A DNA stretch of 64,000 bases from Laburnicola sp. R22_1 (lineage: Eukaryota; Ascomycota; Dothideomycetes; Pleosporales; Didymosphaeriaceae): assembly GCA_014281115.1 (NCBI GenBank), contig JACONQ010000003.1:682001-746000 (forward strand), written 5' to 3'. The number at the start of each line of letters is the position of its first letter. Within the stretch, counting starts at the first letter, position 1. Positions 43,282 to 54,356 of this stretch are shown here, one piece after another. Position numbers and translations under genes: made by a program. A model generated the notes under the pieces. That model was not told the origin of the DNA and did no database searches. It worked only from the letters and a program-made list of their open reading frames with translations.

Positions 43282-45095
43282 TTAAGTTCTCTCCCCATGA
43301 GTGTCCGTCGCTCCATAACCCCTGGCCCTTCCGGTAATGTCTTGCCAAGTCGCATTGAATCTACGTCCCGTGCTAGCAAGCAGGCCTTCCTCCTCTTCTT
43401 CCTCCAGATCGCGATCTACCTGCTCCTGGTCCATCTTCGGTGTCTTGAAGAGCGTCGTGAGAAACACAATGAGGTATACGCCCAGGAAAGCAAATTGTGC
43501 CCAGAAAAGTACCACACCGAAGAAGGGGAAATTGATGGTGACGCGGTTGATAAAGGTGCTGAGAACGCTAGGCGTGCATACATCCCTGGCGTAATGGTTC
43601 GTGGCAATCTCGGTGCAGGGTTTGACGTCCTCTCTGTGTCCTGTGCAGTTTGGCTGTTCTCCAGGGTGACGGGGTTGGCGGTCACAGAAAGTTTGCGGAC
43701 CAAAGGTGGCATATTGGGGGGCCACGATCATAGCGACCGAGTAGTTGATGGCGAGGACAATGACGTTGAGCAGAACAGTGGCCAAGAGCAGTGCCTGGGG
43801 CGAAGTGTGACCCTTGCGAATCTTGAAGATGGTGAGCCAGAGGAACCGGATACCGACGGTGGCAATTCCGACCACGGAGGAACAGAAGAAGAAGAGCACA
43901 AGCAGCAAGAAGAGGACATAGTCAATTGGGAAGACCTTGGAAGACTCGACCAAGATCCAGTTCAGCGGCTGGAAGATGTTGATGTGGCCGAGGATGTAGC
44001 CGCAGTGAGACTTGCAAATGGAGTTCTTGGCCTTGTCGATGCCGGTGATGAGCATGCTGGCGAAGACGAGAAGCGCGAGCAGCATGAGAAGAAGGCCTCC
44101 GATAAGCTTGAGGGGTCGGAAGACGGCCTCGATCTTGATCCAGGTCTTGACGAGCCAATGTCGGTCCTCGCCGCTCGACTCGGCAGCCAGGCGCTCCCGA
44201 CGGATGAGCGTCCTTTCCTCACGGACCAGAGCTTCCAACTCGCGCCTGTCACGCGGATCCAAACCGCCTGTGCGGCCCTCACTGCGGCCCTCGAGCTGTC
44301 TCTGGCGCTCCCGGTTGGCGTCCAGCTGCGATGCCGTGTTTACGGCGAGTGACGGAGCAGAGACGGAAGGCGCTGACTTGATCATAGCAACGGGAAGGAG
44401 CGCCAGACCAGGGCCGGTGTACAAGACGTAGAGGACGGTGCCAACCAGCATGAGCAGACCAAGGGCAAAGGACAGTGCGCGCTCGCCATCTGGTCCATGT
44501 TAGCTGCAGACGATGAGCGCATTGCCGTCGACTTACGGTTCTCAGCGAGCAGGTTCCTGAAATAGTCGAGGTCGAGGCGGTCATCATCCTTGGCCTGCTT
44601 TGCGAACGGAACGAAGAAGCCAATGAGGAAGACGATGACGACGAAGACCAGGAAGGCCACGGTGTATTTGAAGGCGCCCCAGAGTCGCTGGCCAGCCGTC
44701 TGCTCACCGTGCTCGGCGGCATCCTCGTCGTATTCCTCGTACCAGAAGTAGGTGAAGGGCACCACGAGCAGGCACAGCACGGCGTCGAGGGAGTAGAGCG
44801 TGTAGTAGACGACCTTGAGGGTGAAGAGGATGTCGTCGACGCGCTCGGGCGTGGCCCAGCTCTTCTTGCGGCCCTGGCTGGAGAGCGAGGTGGAGGAGAC
44901 GAGGGCGACGTCGACGGGCATGAGGAGCACCGTGGCCAGGAGCACGCTGGTGGTGAAGATGCATATGGTGGTGACGGAGGCGGCGCGGTCCTGGGGCGCC
45001 TGGTACAGGAAGACGAAGATGGCGGCGACGGCGAGCAGCAGCGCGATTGCGACGGCGTAGGCGACCCAGATCAGGCTGGTCTGGATGAGCGCCAT
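43282..45095 (-). CDS. LMBR1-family membrane protein, LMBD1-like (probable lysosomal cobalamin transporter)
   Basis: Two exons: complement(43282..44489, 44537..45095), 588 aa; the 47-nt intron is phase 1 with a GCTAAC branch site. About nine hydrophobic helices are visible, beginning [20 protein letters not shown]. Later come [32 protein letters not shown] and [21 protein letters not shown] large charged cytosolic loop (residues about 235-300, [20 protein letters not shown], then [15 protein letters not shown]) follows, then [20 protein letters not shown] and further helices. This matches the LMBR1/LMBD1 layout. Human LMBD1 works with ABCD4 to export cobalamin from lysosomes. Fungal homologues carry this name by similarity, but most fungi have no known cobalamin metabolism, so the true role (vacuolar transport or trafficking) is open. 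The gene is head-to-head with CFT1 across 360 bp. Confidence 0.9.
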
Positions 45096-45455
45096 GGCGG
45101 GGAAAACTAGATGACCGGGTTGGTACAGGTAGACAGATGCGCGCCGTGGGAGGAGCAGAGCTGTGAGGCAGGCCACACCAGGCGGGCACGGCGATGACGT
45201 CCCTGCTGCTACCACATGCCAGGCTGCTAGCTAGCTAGTAGCTACCAAGGCACCTACGCGGGCCCTACGCGGCGATCGACCATCGCATGGCCCAAGCTTC
45301 CGCGCTAGACGCGAGCTCTTTGACGCGAGCCCAGGCGCGTCCCGAGCAATCTCGAGGAACGAACGGCGACGAACGGCAGCCCACCACGCCTTGTAAACGT
45401 CGTCAAAAGTCCCCCATGACGAGCAGCGGCTCTGCGGCCACACCCAGCGCCCGCC
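45096..45455. promoter_or_regulatory. bidirectional promoter region, LMBD1-like / CFT1
   Basis: Only 360 bp separate the two divergent start codons, so both core promoters must lie here. The sequence is GC-rich with a GCTAGCTAGCTAG run near 45228-45240. No specific factor site is recognised. Confidence 0.55.
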
Positions 45456-48400
45456 ATGCAGTGCTACACGGAGATCGCCCCGCCCACGGCCGTCAGCCAT
45501 GCCGTCGCCCTCCCCTTCACCGCGCCCCGGGCGAACAACCTGGTCGTCGCAAAGAACTCGCTGCTGCAGATCTTCGAGCTCAAGGCCACCGTCACCGAGG
45601 TTGCGTCGGCCGACGATGCCGTCGCTGAAAATGCGGGCCCCCTCCTGGACACCGAGGCCGTAGATCTAGCCATGCAGCGGACAGAGAACACGGCGAAACT
45701 GGCGCTGGTGGCCGAGTTCCCCCTCGCCGGCACCGTCATTTCGCTCGCGAGGGTCAAGGTGCTCAACACAAAGTCGAGGGCGGACGCGCTGCTGCTGGCT
45801 TTTCGAGACGCGAAGCTCAGCTTGGTGGAATGGGACCCGGAGACGTGCAACCTCCATACCATATCAATACACTACTATGAGAATCCAGACTTGCCGGGGA
45901 TGGCCCCGTGGGCCCCTGACCTCAAAGACACGTATAACTTCTTGACGGCAGACCCCAGCAGCAGGTGCGCCGCCCTCAAGTTTGGCGTCCACAACCTCGC
46001 CATCCTGCCCTTCCGGCAGCGGGACATGGTCGAGGATGAATACGACTCAGATGTAGAAAACCCCAAGGACACCAAGATGCAGGACGCCAATGGCACAGAT
46101 GATGAGCAAAAAACGCCCTATTCTGCTTCCTTCGTGCTGCCCCTGACGCACCTCGACCCTACCATGACCCACCCCGTGCACCTCGCCTTCCTGCACGAGT
46201 ACCGCGAGCCCACGTTTGGCATCATCGCATCGTCCAAAGCCCCCGCCCCCGCCTTACTGGCCGAGCGCAGGGACCTCCTTAGCTACACCGTCTTCACCCT
46301 CGACCTCGAACAAAAGGCCTCCACGACCCTCTTGTCCGTGCAGGGACTGCCTTACGATATCACCCAAGTTGTGCCGCTGCCTGTGCCCATCGGTGGCGCC
46401 CTACTGCTCGGATGCAATGAGATGATTCACGTCGATCAGGCTGGGAAGACAAATGGCGTGGCTGTGAACGAGTTCGCAAAGGCCTGCACTGGGTTTCCCT
46501 TGACGGACCAGTCGGACCTCGCCCTGCATCTCGAAGGCTGCACTGCTGAGATTCTATCACAAGACACGGGCGATGTGTTGATTGTGCTGAAGGACGGCAG
46601 TCTGTTCACGCTGACCTTCACACTCGATGGCAGAACCGTGTCGGGCATGACTGTTCAACGCGTCGATGTGGGCCATGGCGGTCAGGTATTGAGCTCGGCA
46701 GCATCATGCTTGACAAATCTGGGGCGTGGAAGAATGTTTGTGGGCAGCGAAGACGGCGACTCTGTTCTGCTGGGTTGGACAAACAATAAGACTGGGTCGA
46801 TGAACAGGAAACAATCTTCTGCTGGAGACGAGGACATGTCTGCCGACGAAGAGGAGGAAGACGTCGATGATCTCGAGGATGACCTTTATAACGATACAGC
46901 ACCAACAGTAAAAAAGATCACGGCGGCTGCTGCTGAGGCCACTGCTCCCGGCACGTACACATTTAGGATTCACGACGTGCTTCCCAGTATCGCGCCGATA
47001 CGGGACGCTGTGCTGCATATAGATGGAGCAGCACAATATCCAACAACCGGTGAGATTATGCTTGCCTGTGGAAGAGGGGCAGCTGGGGCTATCACTGCAC
47101 TGAATCGCGAAGTGCATCCAACCAACCTTGCACAGACCCATCTACCATCTGCAAGGGGTCTATGGGCTGTATACGCTAGGAAACTGCCTCCCACGGGCAT
47201 CACGGCTGATTTTGGCCAAGACGCTGAAGCGAACATGTCCTCCGACGCTGACTACGATCAATATCTGGTTGTCAGCAAAACGGAGGCGGATGGCACCGAG
47301 CACACAGTAGTCTACGAAGTCAGTGGAAAAGAGCTGGAGGAGACTAGCAAAGGCGATTTCGAACGAGAAGAAGGCTCAACTCTGAGTGTTGGCACCCTAG
47401 CCAAGGGCACCAAGATTGTCCAGATTATGCAGAGCGAGGCGAGGACATACGACTCTGGTAAGTGAGCCGCAGCCATTCTTGTGTCATAAATCTAACAATT
47501 TGTCAGAGTTAAACATGGATCAAATCATTACCATGGAAGATGAAGAGAGTGGCGACGAGCTCCGCATCCTTAATGCAAGCTTCGCAGACCCCTATCTGCT
47601 TATACTAAGAGACAATTCCAGCGTCAAGTTATACAAGGCTACAGGCAGCGGTGAGTTGGAAGATGTAGAAGCCAGCGGGCTTGCTTCCACTCAATGGCTG
47701 TCTGCCTCACTCTTCAGGTCGTCGACTTTTGACGAAGTGTATGCATTCCTTTTAACACACGAAGGAGGCCTTCATGTATGCACCTTACTCTACGTATATT
47801 GTTGGTTACTCACAGTGCTAGGTTTTCGCAACGTCCGACATGAGCAAGCCAAGCTACGTCGCTGAAGGCTTAGCCTTTCTTCCTCCGATACTTACTGCGG
47901 ATTACTACTCGAGGCGAAGTACCTCCAAAGCAACTATCACGGAAATCATTGCGGCTGACATTGGCGACTCAACGTCACGGTCGCCGCACTTAATTGTGAG
48001 TAAGCCAGTGTTCGCTCTAGAGCTTTGATGCTGATTGACAGATTCGTACCTCAACCGACGACCTCGTGATTTACAAGGCTTTCCACTACCCCTCGAGAGC
48101 AGCTTCCGACCCTTGGACCAAGAATCTCAGATGGGCCAAGCTCCAACAGCAGCACCTACCAAAGTACACAGAAGAACTAGATACCAAGGCCGGTGACACA
48201 GGGCTCAAAAGCACGTTGGTAGTCTTGAATGATGTTTGCGGTTACAGCACTGTATTCCAGAGAGGCACGTCTCCTGCATTCATCCTCAAGGAAGCTTCGA
48301 GTGCGCCCCGCGTGATTGGCTTGCATGGGAAAGCGGTCAAGGGGCTGACCCGGTTTCACACTTCTGCGTGTCAGAGGGGGTTTGCCTATCTTGATGCAGA

Positions 48401-50013
48401 TGTAAGTATGTCGATATAGTATACCTTGGCGGTGCTGATCCATGGTAGGATACAATGAGGATCTCGCAGCTGCCGGTTCAGACCCATTATGGGCATCTCG
48501 GTTGGGCAGCGCGTAAGATGCCCATGGGTGCTGACATTCACGCCTTTTCGTATCATCCCAGGGGCCTATACGTTTTGGGTACGGGTCAACCGGAAGATTA
48601 CCTGCTACAGGACGATACTTATCACTACGAGTGGAAACCTGAAGGTATGCGCAACACACGATCTGAAACTTCAAATGCTAACAATTTGCAGACATAACTT
48701 TCAAGCCTCATGTCGAACAAGGCATCCTCAAAGTAATCGACGAGAAGACGTGGTTCGTCCTTGACACTCACATATTAGATCCGCAAGAGATCGTCTTATG
48801 TATCAAAACTCTCAACTTGGAGGTATCTGAGACCACACACGAGCGGAAAGAGCTGATTGTGGTCGGAACATCTACGGTTCGTGGCGAAGATCTTGCAACT
48901 AAGGGTTACATTCGCATCTTTGAAGTCATCACTGTTGTTCCCGAACCAGACCGACCGGAGACAAACAGGAAATTGAGGCTCATAGTGAAAGACGAGGTCA
49001 AAGGCGCTGTTTCTGCGGTATCCGAGCTTGGAACACAGGGCTTCTTGATCATGGCGCAGGGCCAGAAGTGCATGGTTCGAGGCCTCAAGGAGGACGGCAC
49101 GTTACTTCCCGTGGCTTTCATGGACATGCAATGCTACGTCACTTTTCTCAAGACGCTGCCACAGACTGGTATGCTCATGATGGGCGATGCTTACAAAGGA
49201 CTTTGGTTCACTGGCTACACGGTAGGTTTCTCTCCCCCCCCCCCCCTCCCCCGATATAATCTCCTCGCTACGAAACTGTGCGGAAGCTAACGAATTGAGC
49301 AGGAAGAACCGTACAAGATGATGCTCTTCGGGCGAAGCAAGCATCTTCTCGAGGCCCTCGCCGGCGACTTCTTGCCATTTGAAAAGTCCCTATCTCTAAT
49401 CATAGCCGATGCAGACAAGAATCTGCAAATCCTACAATTCGACCCCGACAGTAAGCTCCGCCAAGGTATCGGATCTCGCCACACATACTAACAGCACCAG
49501 ATCCCAAATCAATGGGCGGTCTCCGCCTCCTCCACAAATCAACCTTCCACACGGGCCACTTCCCCTCGACCATGCACCTCCTCCAATCCACCCTCTCCAT
49601 GCCATCCACGTCCGACTTCCCCAACCTAAGCGACTTGGATGTCCCCGACGCAGCGGAGCCCTCGTCACCCTCACCTACCCACCAGATCCTGCACACGTCG
49701 CAGTCGGGGACGCTTGCACTCCTCACCCCCTTGTCCGAGTCTACCTACCGCCGTCTCAGCGGTCTGACTACGTATCTGGGCAGTACGCTTGAGAGTGCGT
49801 GCGGTTTGAATCCGAGGGCGTGGAGGGCGGTGGAGAGCGATATGGGGGGGGGGGTCACGAAAGGGGTCCTGGATGGGAATTTGTTGATGCGGTGGGGGAG
49901 TTGGGGTTTCGAGGCAGAAGGAGGGGTTGGGGAAGGTGGGCGGGGATGAGTGGGTTTTGTGGGGGGAGAGGGAGGTGTTGGGGGGGTGGGGGGTATTTGG
50001 GCGGAGGGGGTGA
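45456..50013 (+). CDS. cft1: cleavage/polyadenylation factor Cft1 (CPSF160), C-terminus frameshifted
   Basis: Eight exons: 45456..47457, 47507..47775, 47822..47995, 48042..48401, 48449..48644, 48692..49221, 49303..49450, 49501 onwards; all junctions are codon-exact. The N-terminus [20 protein letters not shown] and the triple beta-propeller layout are those of CPSF160. The C-terminal CPSF_A region includes [20 protein letters not shown] and [14 protein letters not shown], then [20 protein letters not shown]. In the frame as given, translation stops at 49949 (1375 aa) after [12 protein letters not shown]. The family end is expected to continue, and the adjacent frame gives [20 protein letters not shown] then [14 protein letters not shown] with a stop at 50011-50013. 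One extra base near 49905 in a G/T-rich stretch would explain it. Cft1 binds pre-mRNA near the cleavage site and scaffolds the poly(A) machinery. A sequence error is the likelier cause for an essential gene. Confidence 0.92.
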
Positions 50014-51019
50014 GGTGGTGGGTGGGGATGCGTGGGTTGTGTGGAAAGAAATGGGAAATATTTTGGAACTTTTTCTTTTGGATGTGTGTGTGAGGGGGTG
50101 GGGGTAGGGAAGCTGGTTATCAGTAGTATTTTTGGGGCTGGGGAATTGGATTGGATTGGATTGTCGTTTGCGTGTGCCGTGTCCCTGGCTGGCTCTCTAT
50201 CATCGCGTAGCCTTATAGAAGGAAGGAAAGTAGCTCGTCGATTGTTGATTGTAAGGCGGCAGCACGTCCCGTCCCGGCGTGCGCTCAGCATCGTACCTCT
50301 CTCGCTGATGGCTCTCTTGAGGGCAACGGTGTTGTTGTACGAGGGTATCGTTTCGCGGTCCCTCTAGCTTCCCAGCCCACTCGATAATATAGGCAACCTT
50401 CACATCCATACATGTATGTATGCACACAATGATGCACGCCGCCCCGCAACCGGCTTATTCCATGCCACTACTGTTCTCTGTACTCCTCTGCTCTTACGCT
50501 CCACACACCACGCCCCTACCTATCCCCCTTTCCCCCTCCCTATCTCTATCCGTTTCTCCGCGAACAGGTTTGCCTATCTAAGACCGGCACTATTATCAAT
50601 TCCTTATGATTATCATTATACGTTCCAAAGATTTGCGTACGTGCGTCATCGGCACGACGCGGGGCGGGAACCTTATCTGTCTGGCTATCTATGCTGGGGA
50701 AGGGATTCCGATTTTCAGGGATCAGCGGCGGGGGTAGGTAGATAGATGGCTAGGCTGGGGTATTTCGGTTGTACGAGCCGAGCGAGCAGGCGGGTAGGGT
50801 GGGGTGGGGTGGATAGAGAGATAAGATTGTAGATAGGGGGTTGATAGTAGGGGGTATAAAAGCGAGAATGTTACAGGCTAAAGATGGGAATTATAATACA
50901 AGATATATAAGGAGGAGAGGGAGGGTAGAGTGAAATACGGTGATTAATAATAATTAATAATGACCTACTAGGATAACGCTGTATGTATAGACACGTAATA
51001 TGGTATACTATACCACCTA
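50014..51019. other. convergent intergenic region, CFT1 / proline-rich protein
   Basis: This holds the 3' ends of two convergent genes. The sequence is strongly strand-biased (G-rich to about 50110, pyrimidine-rich near 50500-50560). AT-rich sequence near 50880-50970 may contain polyadenylation signals. No gene or RNA is recognised. Confidence 0.45.
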
Positions 51020-53272
51020 CTACCCATGTCCCAATTCTACCTCCTCCCCACCAACCATATACCTAGGCAACCTCCCCGCTCCCCCTTCTTCCCCCTCACC
51101 GTCGCCCTCGCTCGCCCTTCCCCCACCCTTAACATACCCACTCACAACCCCCGGATCCGTCGGCCCCAAAACCCTTATACTCCTCTTCAACCGCCCCTGC
51201 CTCGCCTCCCTAGAATGCCTCCTCCGCGCCTCCTTCGCCTTCTCAATAAGACTCGGTCTCCGACCCTGCTCCTCGTTCCTCTTATCATGGCTGTTGAGGC
51301 TCTTCCATGCGTCGGGGGAGAGAGGCGGCGTGTGCGGGAGGGAAGGCGGGACGGGTGGCGGGGAGGGGAGCGGTGGGAAGAGGGTGCCTTGTGGTGGTGG
51401 TGGTGGTGGTGGGGGAGTTCCTTGGAAGGAGGGCAGCCGGCTGGGGGTCATGGAGGTGCTGGAGTTGTGGGAGTAGATTGAGTTTGAGCCGATGGATGTG
51501 CGGATGGAGTTGCCCATGTTGTTCGTGGGGTTTGGTGGTTGGGAGGTGCGGCTGTTGAAGGAGGAGCGGTGGTCGGAGGTTGTGAGGGGGGAGTGGGAGT
51601 GGGAGCTTCCGAGGTGGAGACTTCCTGCGTGCTCGGAGAGGGGTGATGTGTCGTGCGCGCTGGCAGGGTCGAGCTTTGGTGTTGGGGACTGTGAATATCG
51701 TACGCGTGGTAGGCGCACTAGAGGGGCTGTAGGCTGTGGAGGCGAAGCGGCGAGGGGCGGTGCTTTAGTGGCGGCGGTCTTCCTGTGTCGCTTTCCGAAC
51801 TTGATCGATCCGATGGTGGGGAAGAACATGGAGAAGCGGAGCTCTTCTTTCGTGGCCTTGTCAACCTCGGGGTCTTGCATGTTTTTGGACTTCGACTGCG
51901 CGGTTTCCCTGTCTGGCAACTGGTCCCAGTGACGCATTGGCGCTTGCCGTCTAGGCGCCCCACTCAAGCGGTGAGCGACCCACGACGATAGCGTTTTGTG
52001 CTTGCTTTTCTGCTCCGAATTTGAAGATTGCTCTGTTTCCCTGTCTTGGGACCGACTTTGGAGTCTGGAATGACTGCGGTGTGGCGAATAATCGGAGCCT
52101 TTCTGCCACGACAACGGATGCGGGACGAGGCCGTGGCCTCTTGACGGAACGCGGTCGTGGTCTTTTGGTGGGACTTTGGGTTTCTGTTCCTCAAATTGAG
52201 CGCCATACACATGGTGAGCCCCCCCTGAGCTAAGCACTTCTTCGGCGCGGACGTTCATCTCCTGATACTGGTCGGCCAGAAGGTCGTGGTAGTCTTGCGA
52301 GAAGCTCAATTCCCGCGTCTTGTCATCCATGTCCTCATCTTCCCAGCTGTCGTCAACCAGGGGACTTCCTTTATTCAGTGCACGTAGCTTCTTGCCCCGT
52401 AGATACTGTCGGTCGGCGCGCGTTCGGTCGACTGGTGGGCTAGTTGCTGGATCGTACGGCTGGTTTTCCAGGAACGACGTCTGCTGCCTGGGAGAATCAA
52501 TGCCCAGAGAGGCAAATGCCTTCTCTTTCGTGGAAGAACTGGAATGAATAGAGGTGTGGACGGAGTTGGCCGGCGACAGTGCACGAATGCGAAGGTCGGT
52601 GTCGGGCATCCTTCTGCTTGCTAGACCAGGAGAGGAACTCGTACTTCGGAATTCTGGTAGAGTTGCGTTTTCGTTGTATTGATCATTGGATAATGGGATT
52701 GCAGGTAAAGGGGACCTCGGGGGGCTTCTGGGCGGACCTAGGTCCAAAGTGCCATTTGAACGCTCAAGAATCGGCAGCAGTCGACCTGTGGTAGAAGAAC
52801 TCTGGCCCAACCACGAAGTTGTCTCTGTTTTGATCATGTTGGGGAGTTCAGGACATGGATCCGGGAGCAGTGGCGAGTAAACTCGAGGCGCACAAGTTGG
52901 GGGTGTAGGTGGCGGAGGAGCGTGATCACCTGCACGACCGTTGTACCAGTCCGCGGGCGCTTTCCAGGAGGCTAAAGATGGGCTTCTATCTAGTGAAGCC
53001 GATGACGAGTTCGTTGTGGGTGGTGTTGGCTTCTCTGGTCGCGAATGTTGTTCTTCGGCTGGCGACGGCGTGGGTGGCAAGGGCTTCTCTGACTGTATTG
53101 GATGCGGTGGCACAGTCTTGATGAACGAGTTGAAGGAGCGAACCGGTCGTTCCATTCCCTCGAGCGACGTTGCGGAAACGTTATTGAGCATGTAGGGCGA
53201 CCACTTATGGCCGTCTTGGCTTCGGTTCATGCCTCTGGGTTCGCGAGCAGCAGTGGGACGGAAAATCATCAT
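51020..53272 (-). CDS. long disordered proline-rich protein of unknown function
   Basis: Single-exon open frame of 750 aa. It is dominated by Pro, Ser, Arg and His and appears intrinsically disordered. Several PxxP-type stretches suggest SH3 ligands (EKPLPPTPSPAEEQ, GDHAPPPPTPPTCAP, and a polyproline run GTPPPPPPPPQG near residue 640). A short acidic segment (VDDSWEDEDMDDKTRELSFS, around residue 320) and a conserved-looking patch KATKEELRFSMFFPTIGSIK followed by FGKRHRKTAA (around 510) are the most ordered parts. A basic helix (PSLIEKAKEARRRHSREARQ then GRLKRSIRVLGPTD) lies near residue 700. The FFPTIGSIKFGKR and basic-helix segments may be functional motifs. No known family is recognised. 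The start could instead be MNRSQDGHKW, 14 residues downstream. Confidence 0.72.
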   Translation of the reverse strand: MMIFRPTAAREPRGMNRSQDGHKWSPYMLNNVSATSLEGMERPVRSFNSFIKTVPPHPIQSEKPLPPTPSPAEEQHSRPEKPTPPTTNSSSASLDRSPSLASWKAPADWYNGRAGDHAPPPPTPPTCAPRVYSPLLPDPCPELPNMIKTETTSWLGQSSSTTGRLLPILERSNGTLDLGPPRSPPRSPLPAIPLSNDQYNENATLPEFRSTSSSPGLASRRMPDTDLRIRALSPANSVHTSIHSSSSTKEKAFASLGIDSPRQQTSFLENQPYDPATSPPVDRTRADRQYLRGKKLRALNKGSPLVDDSWEDEDMDDKTRELSFSQDYHDLLADQYQEMNVRAEEVLSSGGAHHVYGAQFEEQKPKVPPKDHDRVPSRGHGLVPHPLSWQKGSDYSPHRSHSRLQSRSQDRETEQSSNSEQKSKHKTLSSWVAHRLSGAPRRQAPMRHWDQLPDRETAQSKSKNMQDPEVDKATKEELRFSMFFPTIGSIKFGKRHRKTAATKAPPLAASPPQPTAPLVRLPRVRYSQSPTPKLDPASAHDTSPLSEHAGSLHLGSSHSHSPLTTSDHRSSFNSRTSQPPNPTNNMGNSIRTSIGSNSIYSHNSSTSMTPSRLPSFQGTPPPPPPPPQGTLFPPLPSPPPVPPSLPHTPPLSPDAWKSLNSHDKRNEEQGRRPSLIEKAKEARRRHSREARQGRLKRSIRVLGPTDPGVVSGYVKGGGRASEGDGEGEEGGAGRLPRYMVGGEEVELGHG

Positions 53273-54356
53273 ACTCGATACACGCAGTCCTTCTAGAAGA
53301 TTTTTGGGAACAAAGAAAATGCGCAGCGCACGTGCCCGTGGTCGTAAGCGGCGATTTTGGTAGCATTCCTGTGGCTAGACAGACATGGTGGGGTTGTGGC
53401 TCTTTCGAGGACTGTAGAAGAGCTACGCAAGCAGCATCCGCCTCCCTAGAAGGAAGCAGTGTCATGACCAGGGAGAAAGTCGTTCGCAATGGTTCCCACG
53501 CAAATGGACGAGCATGACTATCGTGTAAAACAGAGAGACGCATGCTGGTCGAAACAAAAACCGCTACAGGGCGATAACTGGACAGTCAAGATAACAACCC
53601 GAAGGTCATGAAGAGGGACAGATGATGAACAGCGGAAAAGAAAAAAGGAAAAGAAAGCAACACCAGGTCGTGCCTCGATGCGTCAGCCGTTCCATACGCA
53701 TTCGGCACGCCAAGGCGACAAGAAGGAAACCGCCAACACGTGAAGGTCGCTTCCTTGGCCATCGCGCACATTCTCTGAACGAACCGACCAACAGGCATGC
53801 AGTTGGCCGCATCTTCACCCGTTGCATTACTCTCCGCAATGAGCATACGCTCCATAGTTAACACCGCGACGGTTTGTGAATCGGGTTCCTGTACATCCGC
53901 AGGTCTAAGCGTCGTCCTTGTATGCGGCGCAACATTGCGCCGGCCAGCCCTCCATAGTACTAACACCGCGACTAGGCACCTGAATTTCCTACGCCGGCGA
54001 CCGCGGGCACCGACTTCATTGCCCCGTCTCCGTCTGGGTCTCTGTTGATGCACTACCGCTAATGCAATCTTGTTGCGTGTGCGTCATTCTCCGAGTCCAT
54101 GTGGACCCGATCAGATGTGATGGCGGGCAAAAAAGGACGCCGTTTAGACACGAGCTGAGATGCTCCGTCTGCTTAACGTTAAGGTGTTCGTCCGCGTCTA
54201 CGATGTGGCTTGCTCAGAGAGTCACTATGGCTTGATATATCTAGGTAGATGTACACCTTGATAATTTCGGAATTACAAGCACGGTTGAACACTACCAAAG
54301 GAGCAACACTCACTTGTTCGTTGTACATTCTTCGAACTCCATTGACTTGGGCTATT
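53273..54356. promoter_or_regulatory. divergent region, proline-rich protein / DHA2 transporter
   Basis: An 1.1-kb region between divergent start codons. It contains a short direct repeat 100 bp apart (listed separately). The open frame on minus at 53586-54053 is Arg-rich and featureless and is not supported. Confidence 0.45.
53850..53972. repeat. two 21-23 bp direct repeats exactly 100 bp apart
   Basis: CTCCATAGT..TAACACCGCGAC occurs at 53850-53870 and, with a two-base AC insertion, at 53950-53972. It lies about 400-500 bp upstream of the DHA2 transporter start and could be a pair of regulatory sites or a small duplication. Confidence 0.6.

Noticed and set aside
44704..45189. 161-codon minus-strand frame overlapping the LMBD1-like gene
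   Set aside because: It is an Arg/His-rich shadow of the real membrane protein frame.
53586..54053. 155-codon minus-strand frame upstream of the DHA2 gene
   Set aside because: Arg-rich start, random hydrophobic end and no family character; it overlaps noncoding repeats.
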